Positions 1-5,903 are shown, counted from the stretch's first letter. The stretch: DNA of 6,981 nt from Variovorax sp. (GCA_028292835.1 JAQGLP010000152.1:1-6981); one strand, 5' to 3'. The notes: a model not told the origin generated them from the letters alone. Translations and numbers: made by a program.

Positions 1-117
1 TCACACCACGGCCAGCGGCCGTTCGTCCAAGTATGCCGTGCCGTGCAGGAAGTCGCCATCGAGGACGATGCCGTGGTTGGCGCCGAACAGGGCCTCGGCC
101 AGGATGTCCCATTTCAT
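1..117 (-). CDS. mdcE: Malonate decarboxylase gamma subunit MdcE, N-terminal 38 codons only, ending in TGA at the window edge
   Basis: MdcE is the gamma subunit that pairs with MdcD to form the carboxyltransferase-like decarboxylase acting on malonyl-S-MdcC. The frame starts MKWDILAEALFGANHGIV and continues to RPLAVV, which fits the usual MdcE N-terminus (a short helix, then a G-H-G-I and D-G-D-F-L-H-G-T-A strand). The start overlaps the mdcD stop in ATGA at 114-117, and GGAGAGG lies 4-7 bases upstream, so translation is probably coupled to mdcD. The family is usually about 230-270 residues, so most of the protein is missing. Oddly, the frame does not just run off the edge: bases 1-3 read as an in-frame TGA where the family normally has the Gly of a V-[IV]-G-T-T stretch. 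This could be a nonsense mutation (GGA to TGA is one base), a frameshift or sequence error, or an artefact of where the window was cut. Identity as the mdcE start is fairly sure; whether it is intact cannot be judged here. Confidence 0.75.
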   Translation of the reverse strand: MKWDILAEALFGANHGIVLDGDFLHGTAYLDERPLAVV

Positions 118-1013
118 TTTGCCTCTCCTCCATGCGCCGGGCGCAGCGCGCGCAGGGCGGCCACGTCCATGTCCGGCACCCGCGCCGCGTCGGGCACGCC
201 CAGGCGTCGCCACATCTCCATTGCGTCGTCACGGTCCGGGTCTTCGGCGGGCAGTTCCTGCAGGCGCGCGCGCAGCAGCGCGTGCTCGTTTTCGAGGCCG
301 TCCAGCGTGACCGGCCTGGCACTGCCGAGCCCGGCGATGGCCGCGTCGCGGAACGCCTGCACGTCGTCTTCCACCAGCACATCGCAGTCGCCGGTCAGCC
401 AGCGGTGCTTGCCGCCCGTGGTGCGCCACACCAGCGCGCGATCGCGCGAATCGAATTCCTCCACGCCGTGGGACGCCTCGATCACCTCGGGCCCCGACAT
501 CGCCAGCCGGCCGATGTCGCTCATCACGATATGGTCGGCGCAGCGCGCCACGATGCCCATGCCGCCGAAACAGCCGTTGGCGCCGCCGATCAGCACGATC
601 ACCGGGATGCCGGCCGCGCGCACGTCGAGCACCGAGCGCATCACTTCCGAGACCGCGATGAGGCCGGCGTTGGCCTCGTGCAGCCGCACCCCGCCCGATT
701 CGGCCAGCATCAGCACCGCCGCCGGCCGGTCGCGCAGCGCGCGCCGCAGCAGGCCGACCAGCTTGGCGCCGTGCACCTCGCCGACACCGCCCCCCATGAA
801 CGCGCCCTCCTGCGCCGCGGCGAAGACCGTGCGGCCGGCCAGCCTGGCGCGCCCGATCGCCACGCCGTCGTCGAAGGACGAAGGCACGCCCAACTGCGCC
901 AGGTGCGGGCTGGTAAGGCGCTCGGCCGGCGGCAGCCACTCGTGGAAGCTGCCCGGGTCCAGCACATGGGCCAGGCGCGCGCGCGCGGAGCATTCCGCAT
1001 AGCTGAGGCTCAT
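114..1013 (-). CDS. mdcD: Malonate decarboxylase beta subunit MdcD
   Basis: This 299-residue cytoplasmic protein is the beta subunit of biotin-independent malonate decarboxylase. With MdcE it removes CO2 from the malonyl thioester on MdcC and regenerates acetyl-S-MdcC. It has the crotonase/carboxyltransferase look. The glycine-rich stretch GAFMGGGVGEVHGAK lies at about residues 70-84. ESGGVRLHEANAG (about 105-117) and IGGANGCFGGMGI (about 142-154) follow, then SDIGRLAMSGPEVIE and the H-G-V-E-E-F-D-S-R-D segment (about 165-191). These are the blocks expected of MdcD, and the length is normal. The ATG overlaps the mdcC stop by four bases (1010-1013), with GGAG seven bases upstream inside mdcC. 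The end overlaps mdcE in the same way, so C, D and E look translationally coupled. No missing blocks or frame breaks are visible. Confidence 0.96.
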   Translation of the reverse strand: MSLSYAECSARARLAHVLDPGSFHEWLPPAERLTSPHLAQLGVPSSFDDGVAIGRARLAGRTVFAAAQEGAFMGGGVGEVHGAKLVGLLRRALRDRPAAVLMLAESGGVRLHEANAGLIAVSEVMRSVLDVRAAGIPVIVLIGGANGCFGGMGIVARCADHIVMSDIGRLAMSGPEVIEASHGVEEFDSRDRALVWRTTGGKHRWLTGDCDVLVEDDVQAFRDAAIAGLGSARPVTLDGLENEHALLRARLQELPAEDPDRDDAMEMWRRLGVPDAARVPDMDVAALRALRPAHGGEAK

Positions 1014-1339
1014 GGCCGGGCTCCGGGCAGTTCGGCCACCGCCTGGTCGAGCCGCAGGCTCACGACCGCGGGCGTGGCGCCCATGTCGTTGATCGAGATG
1101 CGCACGCCCCCCAGCGGATGGCGCGCATGGAAATCGGTCAGCACCGCCTCCCAGATCGGGGCGAAGCCGCGCGCGGAGGTTTCCACGCGCACCGCGCAGG
1201 CCTGGCCGCTGTCGGCTTCGAGCATCACCTCGAGGTTGCCCGAGCCGACCACGCCGACCAGCACGGTCGCGAAGCCGCCCGCGGCACGCCGGCCGGGAAA
1301 GGAAAAATCGAGGGTTTCAAGTCCTGCGGGAATGTCCAT
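1010..1339 (-). CDS. mdcC: Malonate decarboxylase acyl carrier protein, delta subunit MdcC
   Basis: MdcC (109 residues) is the small acyl carrier subunit that holds the acetyl/malonyl thioester during turnover. It is not a phosphopantetheine carrier like fatty-acid ACP. In this family a serine carries a phosphoribosyl-dephospho-CoA arm, installed by MdcB and MdcG. The motif VGVVGSGNLEVML spans about residues 28-40, and Ser33 aligns with the modified Ser25 of Klebsiella MdcC, as I recall that sequence. The C-terminal block INDMGATPAVVSLRLDQA is also typical. The gene starts 13 bases after the mdcA stop, with AGGAG overlapping that TAG stop and ten bases before the ATG. It ends in an ATGA overlap with mdcD. 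Length fits the family (about 100-110). Confidence 0.95.
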   Translation of the reverse strand: MDIPAGLETLDFSFPGRRAAGGFATVLVGVVGSGNLEVMLEADSGQACAVRVETSARGFAPIWEAVLTDFHARHPLGGVRISINDMGATPAVVSLRLDQAVAELPGARP

Positions 1340-1352
1340 GGCTGTGTTGCTC

Positions 1353-3035
1353 CTACCAGTTCCTGAATCGCTCGGGCGGCTGGTACAGCCCGCCCGAGGC
1401 TCGCACCAGGTCGCGCATGCTGCGCGCGGCCAGCAGGTTGCGGGTGGCGTCGCGGGGATCGATGCCCATGTCCTCCGGGCGCCGGATCACGCCGCGGTCG
1501 CGCAGGTTCTCGACCGCGCGCCGGTCGCGGCCCAGACCGACGGCCGTGTAGCCCGCCACGCCCCGGATCGCCTGCTCGCGCTCGGCGTCGCTGCGGCACA
1601 GCAGCAGATTGGCCAGGCCCTCCTCGGTCAGGATGTGCGTCACGTCGTCGCCGTAGATCATGATGGGCGGCAGCGCCATGCCAGCCTGCTCGGCCAGCCG
1701 CCAGGCGTCGAGTCGCTCGACGAAGGCCGGCTGCATGTGTTCGCGGAAGGTCTCGACCATCTGCACCACGAGCTTCTGGCCGCGCGGCGTACCGGCCGCG
1801 CCGCCGCGCCCGGCGCGCGATTCCCTGCCGGCCTTGAGCCAGGCGGGACTGGCATGGCGCCGGCCGCGCGCGTCGGCCCCCATGTTGGGCGCGCCGCCAA
1901 AGCCGGTGATGCGCCCCAGCGTCGCGGTGGAGCTGTTGCCGTCGAGGTCGATCTGAAGCGTGGAGCCGATGAACAGGTCGCAGGCGTAGTGGCCGGCCGC
2001 CTGGCAGAAGGCGCGGTTGCTGCGCAGCGAGCCGTCGGGGCCGGTGAAGAACACGTCCGAGCGCGCCCGCACGTAGTCCTCCATTCCCAGCTCGGAGCCG
2101 AAGGAGTGCACCGATGCGACCCAGCCGGCCTCGATGGCCGGGATGAGGGCCGGGTGCGGGTTGAGCGCCCAGTGCTGGCAGATCCTGCCCCTGAGCCCCA
2201 GCGATTCCGCGTAGGTCGGCAGCAGCAGCTCGATCGCCGCGGTATCGAAGCCGATGCCGTGGTTGAGCCGCTGCACGCCGTACTCGGCGTACACGCCCTT
2301 GATCGCCATCATCGCCATGAGGACCTGGATCTCGCTGATCTGGGCGGGGTCGCGCGTGAACAGCGGCTCGACGAGATTGGGGCGCGGCGCCTTCACGACG
2401 AAGCTCACCCAGTCGGCCGGGATGTCGATGCGCGGCAGCACCGTGGTGCGGCCGTCCACCAGTTCGTTGACCTGGGCGATCACGATGCCGCCCGAGAAGG
2501 CGGTGGCTTCCACGATGGCCGGCGTGTCCTCGGTGTTGGGACCGGTGTAGAGGTTGCCCTCGGCGTCGGCGGCGTGCGCCGCGACCAGCGCCACCCGCGG
2601 CGTGAGGTCGATGAAATAGCGCGCGAACAGTTCCAGGTAGGTGTGGATCGCACCGATCTCGATGCGCCCGGCCGACACCAGCTGGGCCAGCCTGGCGCCC
2701 TGGGGCCCCGAAAAGCTGAAGTCCAGCCGGCTCGCCACGCCGTTCTCGAACAGGTCGAGGTGTTCGGGCAGGGCCAGCACCGACTGCACCATGTGCAGGT
2801 CGTGCACCCGCTGCGGGTCCACCTGCACCAGCGCGCGCGCCAGGAAATCGGCCTGCTTCTGATTGTTGCCTTCGAGGCAGACCCGGTCGCCGGGCTCCAG
2901 CACGGCTTCGAGCAGGGTGCCGATCGCCTCGGTGGCCACGCGCTTGCCCTCGCGTTGCGTGCCCAGCGCCTGGGCGGCGCGGGCCAGCCGCTCGGCGCGG
3001 TTGTCGGTGCGGGTGTTCCAGTTCATGCGGTCCAC
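1353..3035 (-). CDS. mdcA: Malonate decarboxylase alpha subunit MdcA (acetyl-S-ACP:malonate ACP transferase)
   Basis: MdcA transfers the carrier arm of MdcC from acetate to malonate, giving malonyl-S-MdcC plus acetate; it is the substrate-loading subunit. Strong blocks in the 560-residue form are EGNNQKQADFL (about 55-65), EIGAIHTYLELFAR (about 126-139), GNLYTGPNTEDTPAIVEATAF (about 160-180), PLFTRDPAQI (about 224-233), LNHGIGFDTAAIELLLPTY (about 257-275), GFGGAPNMGADARGRRH (about 378-394) and MIYGDDVTHILTEEG (about 459-473). The length matches the usual 550 or so. The start is uncertain. GTG at 3035 sits nine bases after AGGAG (3045-3049), while ATG at 3026 (MNWNT) would be 18 bases from it; I prefer GTG by spacing, and the difference is three residues. 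The gene lies 13 bases after madM and 13 before mdcC. A short Arg/Gly/Ala-rich loop at about 404-418 is low complexity, but the frame continues normally. mdcB, which follows mdcA in some operons, is absent. Confidence 0.96.
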   Translation of the reverse strand: MDRMNWNTRTDNRAERLARAAQALGTQREGKRVATEAIGTLLEAVLEPGDRVCLEGNNQKQADFLARALVQVDPQRVHDLHMVQSVLALPEHLDLFENGVASRLDFSFSGPQGARLAQLVSAGRIEIGAIHTYLELFARYFIDLTPRVALVAAHAADAEGNLYTGPNTEDTPAIVEATAFSGGIVIAQVNELVDGRTTVLPRIDIPADWVSFVVKAPRPNLVEPLFTRDPAQISEIQVLMAMMAIKGVYAEYGVQRLNHGIGFDTAAIELLLPTYAESLGLRGRICQHWALNPHPALIPAIEAGWVASVHSFGSELGMEDYVRARSDVFFTGPDGSLRSNRAFCQAAGHYACDLFIGSTLQIDLDGNSSTATLGRITGFGGAPNMGADARGRRHASPAWLKAGRESRAGRGGAAGTPRGQKLVVQMVETFREHMQPAFVERLDAWRLAEQAGMALPPIMIYGDDVTHILTEEGLANLLLCRSDAEREQAIRGVAGYTAVGLGRDRRAVENLRDRGVIRRPEDMGIDPRDATRNLLAARSMRDLVRASGGLYQPPERFRNW

Positions 3036-3041
3036 GGGGTG

Positions 3042-3049
3042 CCTCTCCT
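3042..3049 (-). promoter_or_regulatory. Ribosome binding site of mdcA that decides its start codon
   Basis: The minus-strand AGGAGAGG overlaps the last base of the madM TGA. Its AGGAG core is nine bases from the GTG at 3035 but 18 bases from the ATG at 3026, so it favours GTG initiation. Its overlap with the madM stop suggests coupling of madM and mdcA translation. Confidence 0.6.
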
Positions 3050-3813
3050 CAGCCCACCAGGGCCTTGGTGGCGAAGAACAGCACCGACGGCCCCAGCAGG
3101 CAGCCCAGGCCGGTGTGGAAGGTGGCCACCAGCGCGCCATAGGGCACCAGCTTGCGGTCGGTGGCGGCGAGCCCGGCCGACACGCCGCTCACGGTGCCCG
3201 CGAGGCCCCCGAAGACCATGGCCGAGCGCGGGGTCTTCAACCCCAGGAACCGCGCGGCGATCGGCGTGCCGACCATCACGAGGATGGACTTGACCAGGCC
3301 GGTGGCGATGCTCAGCGCCATGACGTCGGAGCTGGCCCCGATGGCCGCTCCCGTGACCGGGCCGACGATGTAGGTCACCGCGCCGGCGCCGATGGTCGTC
3401 ATGCTGACGGCATCCGAGTACCCGAAGCTCCACGCGATGGCGGCGCCGACGATGAAGGGCAGCAGTGTGCCGAGCAGGAGCGAGACCACGCCCACCATCC
3501 CGGCCTTGCGCGCCTCGACCACCTGCACTTCGAAGGCGGTGGCGACGATGGCGAAATCGCGCAGCATGGCCCCGCCCATCAGGCCGATGCCGCTGAACAG
3601 CGACAGGTCCGCCACGCCCTTGTGGCCGCCGGTCTGGCTGCCGCCCCAGTAGGCCAGGGCCAGCCCGATCACGATGGCGATGGCCGAGCCGTGCACGCGA
3701 CCGAATGTCAGCCGGCGCGAGATCTGGCCCGACACCAGCATGATGAGCCCGACCACGGCGAAGGCCGTGACCAGGCCGTTGCTCAGGGCGGCTTTTTGCA
3801 GGATTTCAAGCAT
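3049..3813 (-). CDS. madM: Malonate carrier subunit MadM
   Basis: MadM (254 residues) is the large membrane subunit of the MadL/MadM malonate carrier, first described as a probable sodium-linked malonate importer in Malonomonas rubra. The same pair is called MdcL/MdcM in Pseudomonas. The protein is strongly hydrophobic, with about seven or eight predicted inner-membrane segments (roughly residues 13-29, 42-56, 71-90, 104-130, 139-160, 163-182, 199-216 and 226-250). Conserved-looking small-residue stretches include SGIGLMGGAMLRDFAIVATAFE (about 74-95), IGAGAVTYIVGPVTGAAIGASSDV (about 131-154) and the C-terminal FHTGLGCLLGPSVLFFATKALVG. Length is normal. The ATG at 3813 is five bases after the madL stop, with GGAG eight bases upstream. 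The frame stays open further upstream through madL, but that extension is a composition artefact. Placement directly before mdcA ties uptake to breakdown. Confidence 0.95.
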   Translation of the reverse strand: MLEILQKAALSNGLVTAFAVVGLIMLVSGQISRRLTFGRVHGSAIAIVIGLALAYWGGSQTGGHKGVADLSLFSGIGLMGGAMLRDFAIVATAFEVQVVEARKAGMVGVVSLLLGTLLPFIVGAAIAWSFGYSDAVSMTTIGAGAVTYIVGPVTGAAIGASSDVMALSIATGLVKSILVMVGTPIAARFLGLKTPRSAMVFGGLAGTVSGVSAGLAATDRKLVPYGALVATFHTGLGCLLGPSVLFFATKALVG

Positions 3814-3818
3814 GGCAT

Positions 3819-4235
3819 TCACTCCGCGTCGGCCAGAAGGGGGTTGGCGAGCACCACCGGTTCGGACGGGGTCTCGGGCGCCGGGCCCTCCATGCGGTTG
3901 ATGAGCGCGATGACGACGGCACAGACGGCCACCGCCGCGACCGCCGCCAGCAGGGCCACCGGCCCGCCGCGCAGGGCCGACACCATGTCCTGCTGGGCCG
4001 CCATGGCCACCACCACGGGGATGTACATGGCCCCCCAGTACTCGACGCCGAGTTCCGTCAGCTTCGGCAGCTTGCCGGTCCGGTGCATGTACAGGCACGC
4101 CAGGATGAGCAGCAGCATGGCGATGCCGACACCGCCCACATTGGTCTTGACGCCCAGCGCCTGCCCGAGCAGGTCGCCGATGAAAATACCCAGCAGATGG
4201 CAGACAGCCAGCAGTGCGGTGCCGTAGATGATCAT
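3819..4235 (-). CDS. madL: Malonate carrier subunit MadL
   Basis: MadL (138 residues) is the small membrane subunit of the malonate carrier and acts with MadM. The MIIYGTALLAVCHLLGIFIGD start, TNVGGVGIAMLLLILA (about 31-46) and the LGVEYWGAMYIPVVVAMAAQQD block (about 62-83) are typical of MadL. About four transmembrane segments can be seen (roughly 3-21, 33-50, 66-80 and 91-112), followed by a polar Pro/Glu-rich tail. I chose the ATG at 4235 because GGAGA lies seven bases upstream and the family starts at this methionine. An in-frame ATG nine codons earlier (4262) would add a polar extension with no good binding site. It is the first gene of the operon, downstream of the regulatory region, and is followed after five bases by madM. 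Confidence 0.94.
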   Translation of the reverse strand: MIIYGTALLAVCHLLGIFIGDLLGQALGVKTNVGGVGIAMLLLILACLYMHRTGKLPKLTELGVEYWGAMYIPVVVAMAAQQDMVSALRGGPVALLAAVAAVAVCAVVIALINRMEGPAPETPSEPVVLANPLLADAE

Positions 4236-4287
4236 GAGTTGGTCTCCGGAGTGACGGCGCACGAAGGGCGTCGTTCATGGGAGACGT

Positions 4288-4316
4288 ACGGTAGCGCGCC
4301 GGTCCGTTCCGATCAA
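4288..4316 (-). promoter_or_regulatory. Candidate sigma-70-type promoter of the madL-madM-mdc operon
   Basis: On the minus strand TTGATC (4311-4316) is followed after 17 bases by TACCGT (4288-4293). The -35 matches consensus at four of six positions and the -10 at three of six, at ideal spacing. Transcription would begin near 4281, giving a leader of about 45 bases before madL. A weak -10 is normal for an activator-dependent promoter. It lies in the only AT-richer patch of the intergenic region. This was found by eye, without scoring. Confidence 0.45.
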
Positions 4317-4323
4317 TTAACGG
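4304..4323. repeat. Short inverted repeat over the -35 box, possible second regulator contact site
   Basis: CCGTT at 4304-4308 and AACGG at 4319-4323 form five-base arms separated by ten bases, overlapping the candidate -35 hexamer. LysR-type activators often contact a weaker activation site near -35, and this could be one. Five-base arms arise easily by chance. Confidence 0.25.
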
Positions 4324-4334
4324 CCGGCGGCAAC

Positions 4335-4366
4335 GTTTACGCCGCGTGGAACGATCGCGGGTAAAC
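4335..4366. promoter_or_regulatory. 32-base palindrome upstream of madL, probable LysR-type operator
   Basis: The arms are GTTTACGCCGCG (4335-4346) and CGCGGGTAAAC (4356-4366). They pair perfectly apart from one unpaired base, around a nine-base centre. The dyad lies nine bases beyond the stop of the regulator gene and is centred about 69 bases upstream of the predicted operon start. That is close to the -65 position typical of LysR-family recognition sites. The arms are further apart than in a classical T-N11-A site, so exact contacts are uncertain. It could also fold as an RNA hairpin after the regulator gene, but no U-run follows on that strand, so an operator is the better reading. Confidence 0.5.
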
Positions 4367-4375
4367 CCGGTCCGG

Positions 4376-5290
4376 TCAGGCCAGGGCGGCGCGGGAGGTG
4401 CGGCACACGGCCAGCAGCGCCAGCAGGTTGGGATCGCGCTCGCGCGTGCGCAGGAAGCTCAGGCCGATGGTCTGGCGCATCAGGTACCTCGGCTGCAGGG
4501 GAATCAGCTGCACCTTCTGGGAGAACACCTCGCGCACGCGCCCGGGCAGCAGCGTGCAGCCGATGCCACCGCTCACCAGGTTCATCAGCGAGAAGATGTC
4601 GCCGGTCTTCATCACGACGTTCGGGGTGAAGCGGGCGATGCGAAACGCCTCCAGGAACCCGTTGTAGGTGGCGAAGCCCTCGGTCAGGCTGACGAAGCGC
4701 TCGTCGGCGCAGGCGCCGAGGTCGATCTCCCGCAGGCCGGCGTAGCGCGAGCCGGCCGGGGCGGCGAAGTAGATGTCGTCCTCGAACAGCGGTTCGGACT
4801 CGAGGTCGGCCGCGTCCTCGGGAATCGCCATCACGGCGGCGTCGAGGCCGCCGTCGCGCAGCTTTTGCAGCAGGTGCGCGTTGGAGCCCAGCACCAGCTC
4901 GGTTCCCAGTTCGGGGAGGCGCACCTTCAGGCCGACGATCAGGGCCGGGACGGTGCGGATCGTCAGCGAATACAGCGAGCCGATGCGGATGCAATCGGCC
5001 GAGTAGCCGGCCGCCTCGCGGGTGGAGCGGATGCCGTCCGCCATGGTGCGCAGCACCTCGCGCGCCACCTCGGCCAGGGCGCGCGCCGCCTCGGTGGGCA
5101 GGAGGTTGCGCCCTTCGAGCCGGAACAGGGTGCAGCGCAAGCCCGTCTCCAGCGAATGCAGGGCCCGGTGGACGCTGACGGAGCTGACATCGAGCCGCTC
5201 GGCGGCGCGCGTCAGGTTGCCCGTCTCCATGAACGCCAGCAGGATCTCCAGCTTGCGAAAAGTGATCTCTTCGTTGAAACGGGTGTGCAT
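4376..5290 (-). CDS. mdcR: LysR-family transcriptional regulator of malonate use (MdcR-like)
   Basis: This 304-residue protein has the LysR architecture. An N-terminal winged helix-turn-helix includes FRKLEILLAFMETGNLTRAA (about 11-30) and VSSVSVHRALHSLE (about 35-48), followed by FRLEGRNLLPTEAA. A linker helix leads to a two-lobed effector-binding domain (about 95-300) with RIGSLYSLTIRTVP, GGLDAAVMAIPED and SGGIGCTLLPGRVREV. The general fold is clear. The MdcR assignment rests on its place directly upstream of the operon and on remembered similarity to regulators next to mdc genes. It probably activates the operon with malonate or a malonyl derivative as effector. It is transcribed in the same direction as its target operon, unlike the common divergent layout, so read-through into madL is possible. 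The ATG at 5290 has no strong Shine-Dalgarno; a nearby upstream ATG is out of frame. Symbol used by analogy. Confidence 0.88.
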   Translation of the reverse strand: MHTRFNEEITFRKLEILLAFMETGNLTRAAERLDVSSVSVHRALHSLETGLRCTLFRLEGRNLLPTEAARALAEVAREVLRTMADGIRSTREAAGYSADCIRIGSLYSLTIRTVPALIVGLKVRLPELGTELVLGSNAHLLQKLRDGGLDAAVMAIPEDAADLESEPLFEDDIYFAAPAGSRYAGLREIDLGACADERFVSLTEGFATYNGFLEAFRIARFTPNVVMKTGDIFSLMNLVSGGIGCTLLPGRVREVFSQKVQLIPLQPRYLMRQTIGLSFLRTRERDPNLLALLAVCRTSRAALA

Positions 5291-5425
5291 GGTCGGGTGC
5301 GCCGTGGAGCCCTCATCCTAATCGCCCGGGGGTCTCGCGGCCGCTCGGCTCTCCCCGCGTCGCGTCGACCCGCCGGGGCGCCGGCGCCAAGCGGGCGAGC
5401 GCCTGCAGCGGCGACAATCCGCGCC
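5291..5425. other. Divergent intergenic region between the LysR gene and the small membrane protein gene
   Basis: This 135-base, very GC-rich stretch separates two divergent genes and should contain both promoters. On the plus strand, a GACAAT box near 5413 stands just before the right-hand gene. On the minus strand, TAGGAT at 5315-5320 matches four of six -10 positions, about 25 bases before the LysR start. No convincing -35 box is visible on either side. I see no clear palindrome here like the one in front of madL, so autoregulation of the LysR gene is not evident. Confidence 0.3.
5413..5418 (+). promoter_or_regulatory. -10-like box seven bases before the ATG of the small membrane protein gene
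   Basis: GACAAT matches the -10 consensus at four of six positions, including the important A and T at positions 2 and 6. It ends seven bases before the ATG at 5426. Transcription would start at or next to the start codon, giving a leaderless message. No Shine-Dalgarno precedes the ATG, which agrees. No -35 box is recognisable. Confidence 0.35.
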
Positions 5426-5875
5426 ATGAATTTCCAGAAGATCTGGGTGCCGCTCGCCGGCATCGCGCTGCTTGCGGCCGGCTACATGAACAACGGCTGG
5501 GCCGGCGTCGCGCTGGTGGGCGGCGGCATCCTGATGTTTTTGCTGCTGCACTTCACGCGCACCATGAAGGTGCTCAAGCGCGCCACCGACCGGCCGATCG
5601 GCCACGTCGCCAGCGCCGTCATGCTCAACGCCAAGCTCAAGCCGGGCATGACGCTGCTGCACGTGGTCGCCATGACGCGCGCCCTGGGCGAACTGCGCTC
5701 CCTCCCGGACACGCAGCCCGAGCTCTACCGCTGGACCGACGGCGGTGGCTCGTTCGTCGACGCGGAGTTCGCTGGCGGCAAACTGCGCAAGTGGGGCCTC
5801 GTGCGGCCGCAGGCAGAGCCCGAGGCCGTCAGCGATGCATCGACGGCCGGGCCGCCGACGCAGGCCGGGCCCTAG
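5426..5875 (+). CDS. Conserved-looking small inner-membrane protein of unknown function
   Basis: The 149-residue product has two closely spaced hydrophobic segments (about residues 8-20 and 24-42), then a basic stretch (FTRTMKVLKRATDRP, about 43-57) that should face the cytoplasm. A soluble domain follows (about 60-128) with VMLNAKLKPGMTLLHVVAMTRALGE, an aromatic YRWTDGGGSFVDAEFAGGKL and KWGLVRPQ. A Pro/Ala/Glu-rich tail ends it. I recall similar proteins as hypothetical, or doubtfully labelled glycerate kinase, in Burkholderiales; no kinase motif can be seen. The L-K-P-G-M-T and W-T-D-G-G-G-S-F-V-D-A-E-F order is loosely like a SmpA/BamE-type fold, which is only a guess. The same frame is open far upstream, antisense to the LysR gene. 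I take the ATG at 5426 because the membrane protein starts there and a -10 box precedes it. It converges on rdgC. Confidence 0.8.
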   Translation: MNFQKIWVPLAGIALLAAGYMNNGWAGVALVGGGILMFLLLHFTRTMKVLKRATDRPIGHVASAVMLNAKLKPGMTLLHVVAMTRALGELRSLPDTQPELYRWTDGGGSFVDAEFAGGKLRKWGLVRPQAEPEAVSDASTAGPPTQAGP

Positions 5876-5882
5876 CCGCGCG

Positions 5883-5903
5883 GCGTCCTGCGGAAGCGGA
5901 CGC
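5883..5903. terminator. Hairpin in the 28-base convergent gap, possible shared terminator
   Basis: GCGTCC (5883-5888) and GGACGC (5898-5903) pair perfectly. An inner GC/GC pair beyond one bulged base closes a GGAA tetraloop on the plus-strand transcript. The hairpin fills most of the gap between two converging genes and abuts the rdgC stop, as expected of a bidirectional terminator. Neither strand has a proper U-tract directly after it, so it would be a weak intrinsic terminator at best. Confidence 0.4.

Noticed and set aside
1010..1339. MdcC as a biotin carrier or ordinary phosphopantetheine ACP
   Set aside because: There is no biotin A-M-K-M type motif and no D-S-L motif. The G-V-V-G-S-G block is that of the malonate decarboxylase carrier.
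33..3293. A 1086-codon open frame on the plus strand antisense to mdcA, mdcC and mdcD
   Set aside because: It is rich in Arg, His, Ala, Gly and Gln with no recognisable domain. It lies opposite strongly conserved genes, as expected of shadow frames in GC-rich DNA.
2863..4227. A 454-codon plus-strand open frame antisense to madL, madM and mdcA
   Set aside because: Low-complexity shadow composition opposite real membrane-protein genes, with no ribosome site or family match.
3814..4278. N-terminal extension of madM through madL in the same strand, different frame
   Set aside because: MadL is convincingly encoded in the overlapping frame, and MadM has its own start with Shine-Dalgarno at 3813.
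4335..4366. Reading the palindrome as the terminator of the LysR gene
   Set aside because: No U-run follows on the minus-strand transcript, and its position relative to the operon promoter fits an operator better.
4346..5425. Upstream extension of the small membrane protein frame, about 360 codons antisense to the LysR gene
   Set aside because: The extension is opposite a clear LysR gene and has shadow-type composition. The real protein begins at the ATG at 5426.
5875..5884. Perfect ten-base palindrome GCCGCGCGGC at the end of the small membrane protein gene
   Set aside because: Short CG palindromes of this kind are frequent by chance at this GC content.
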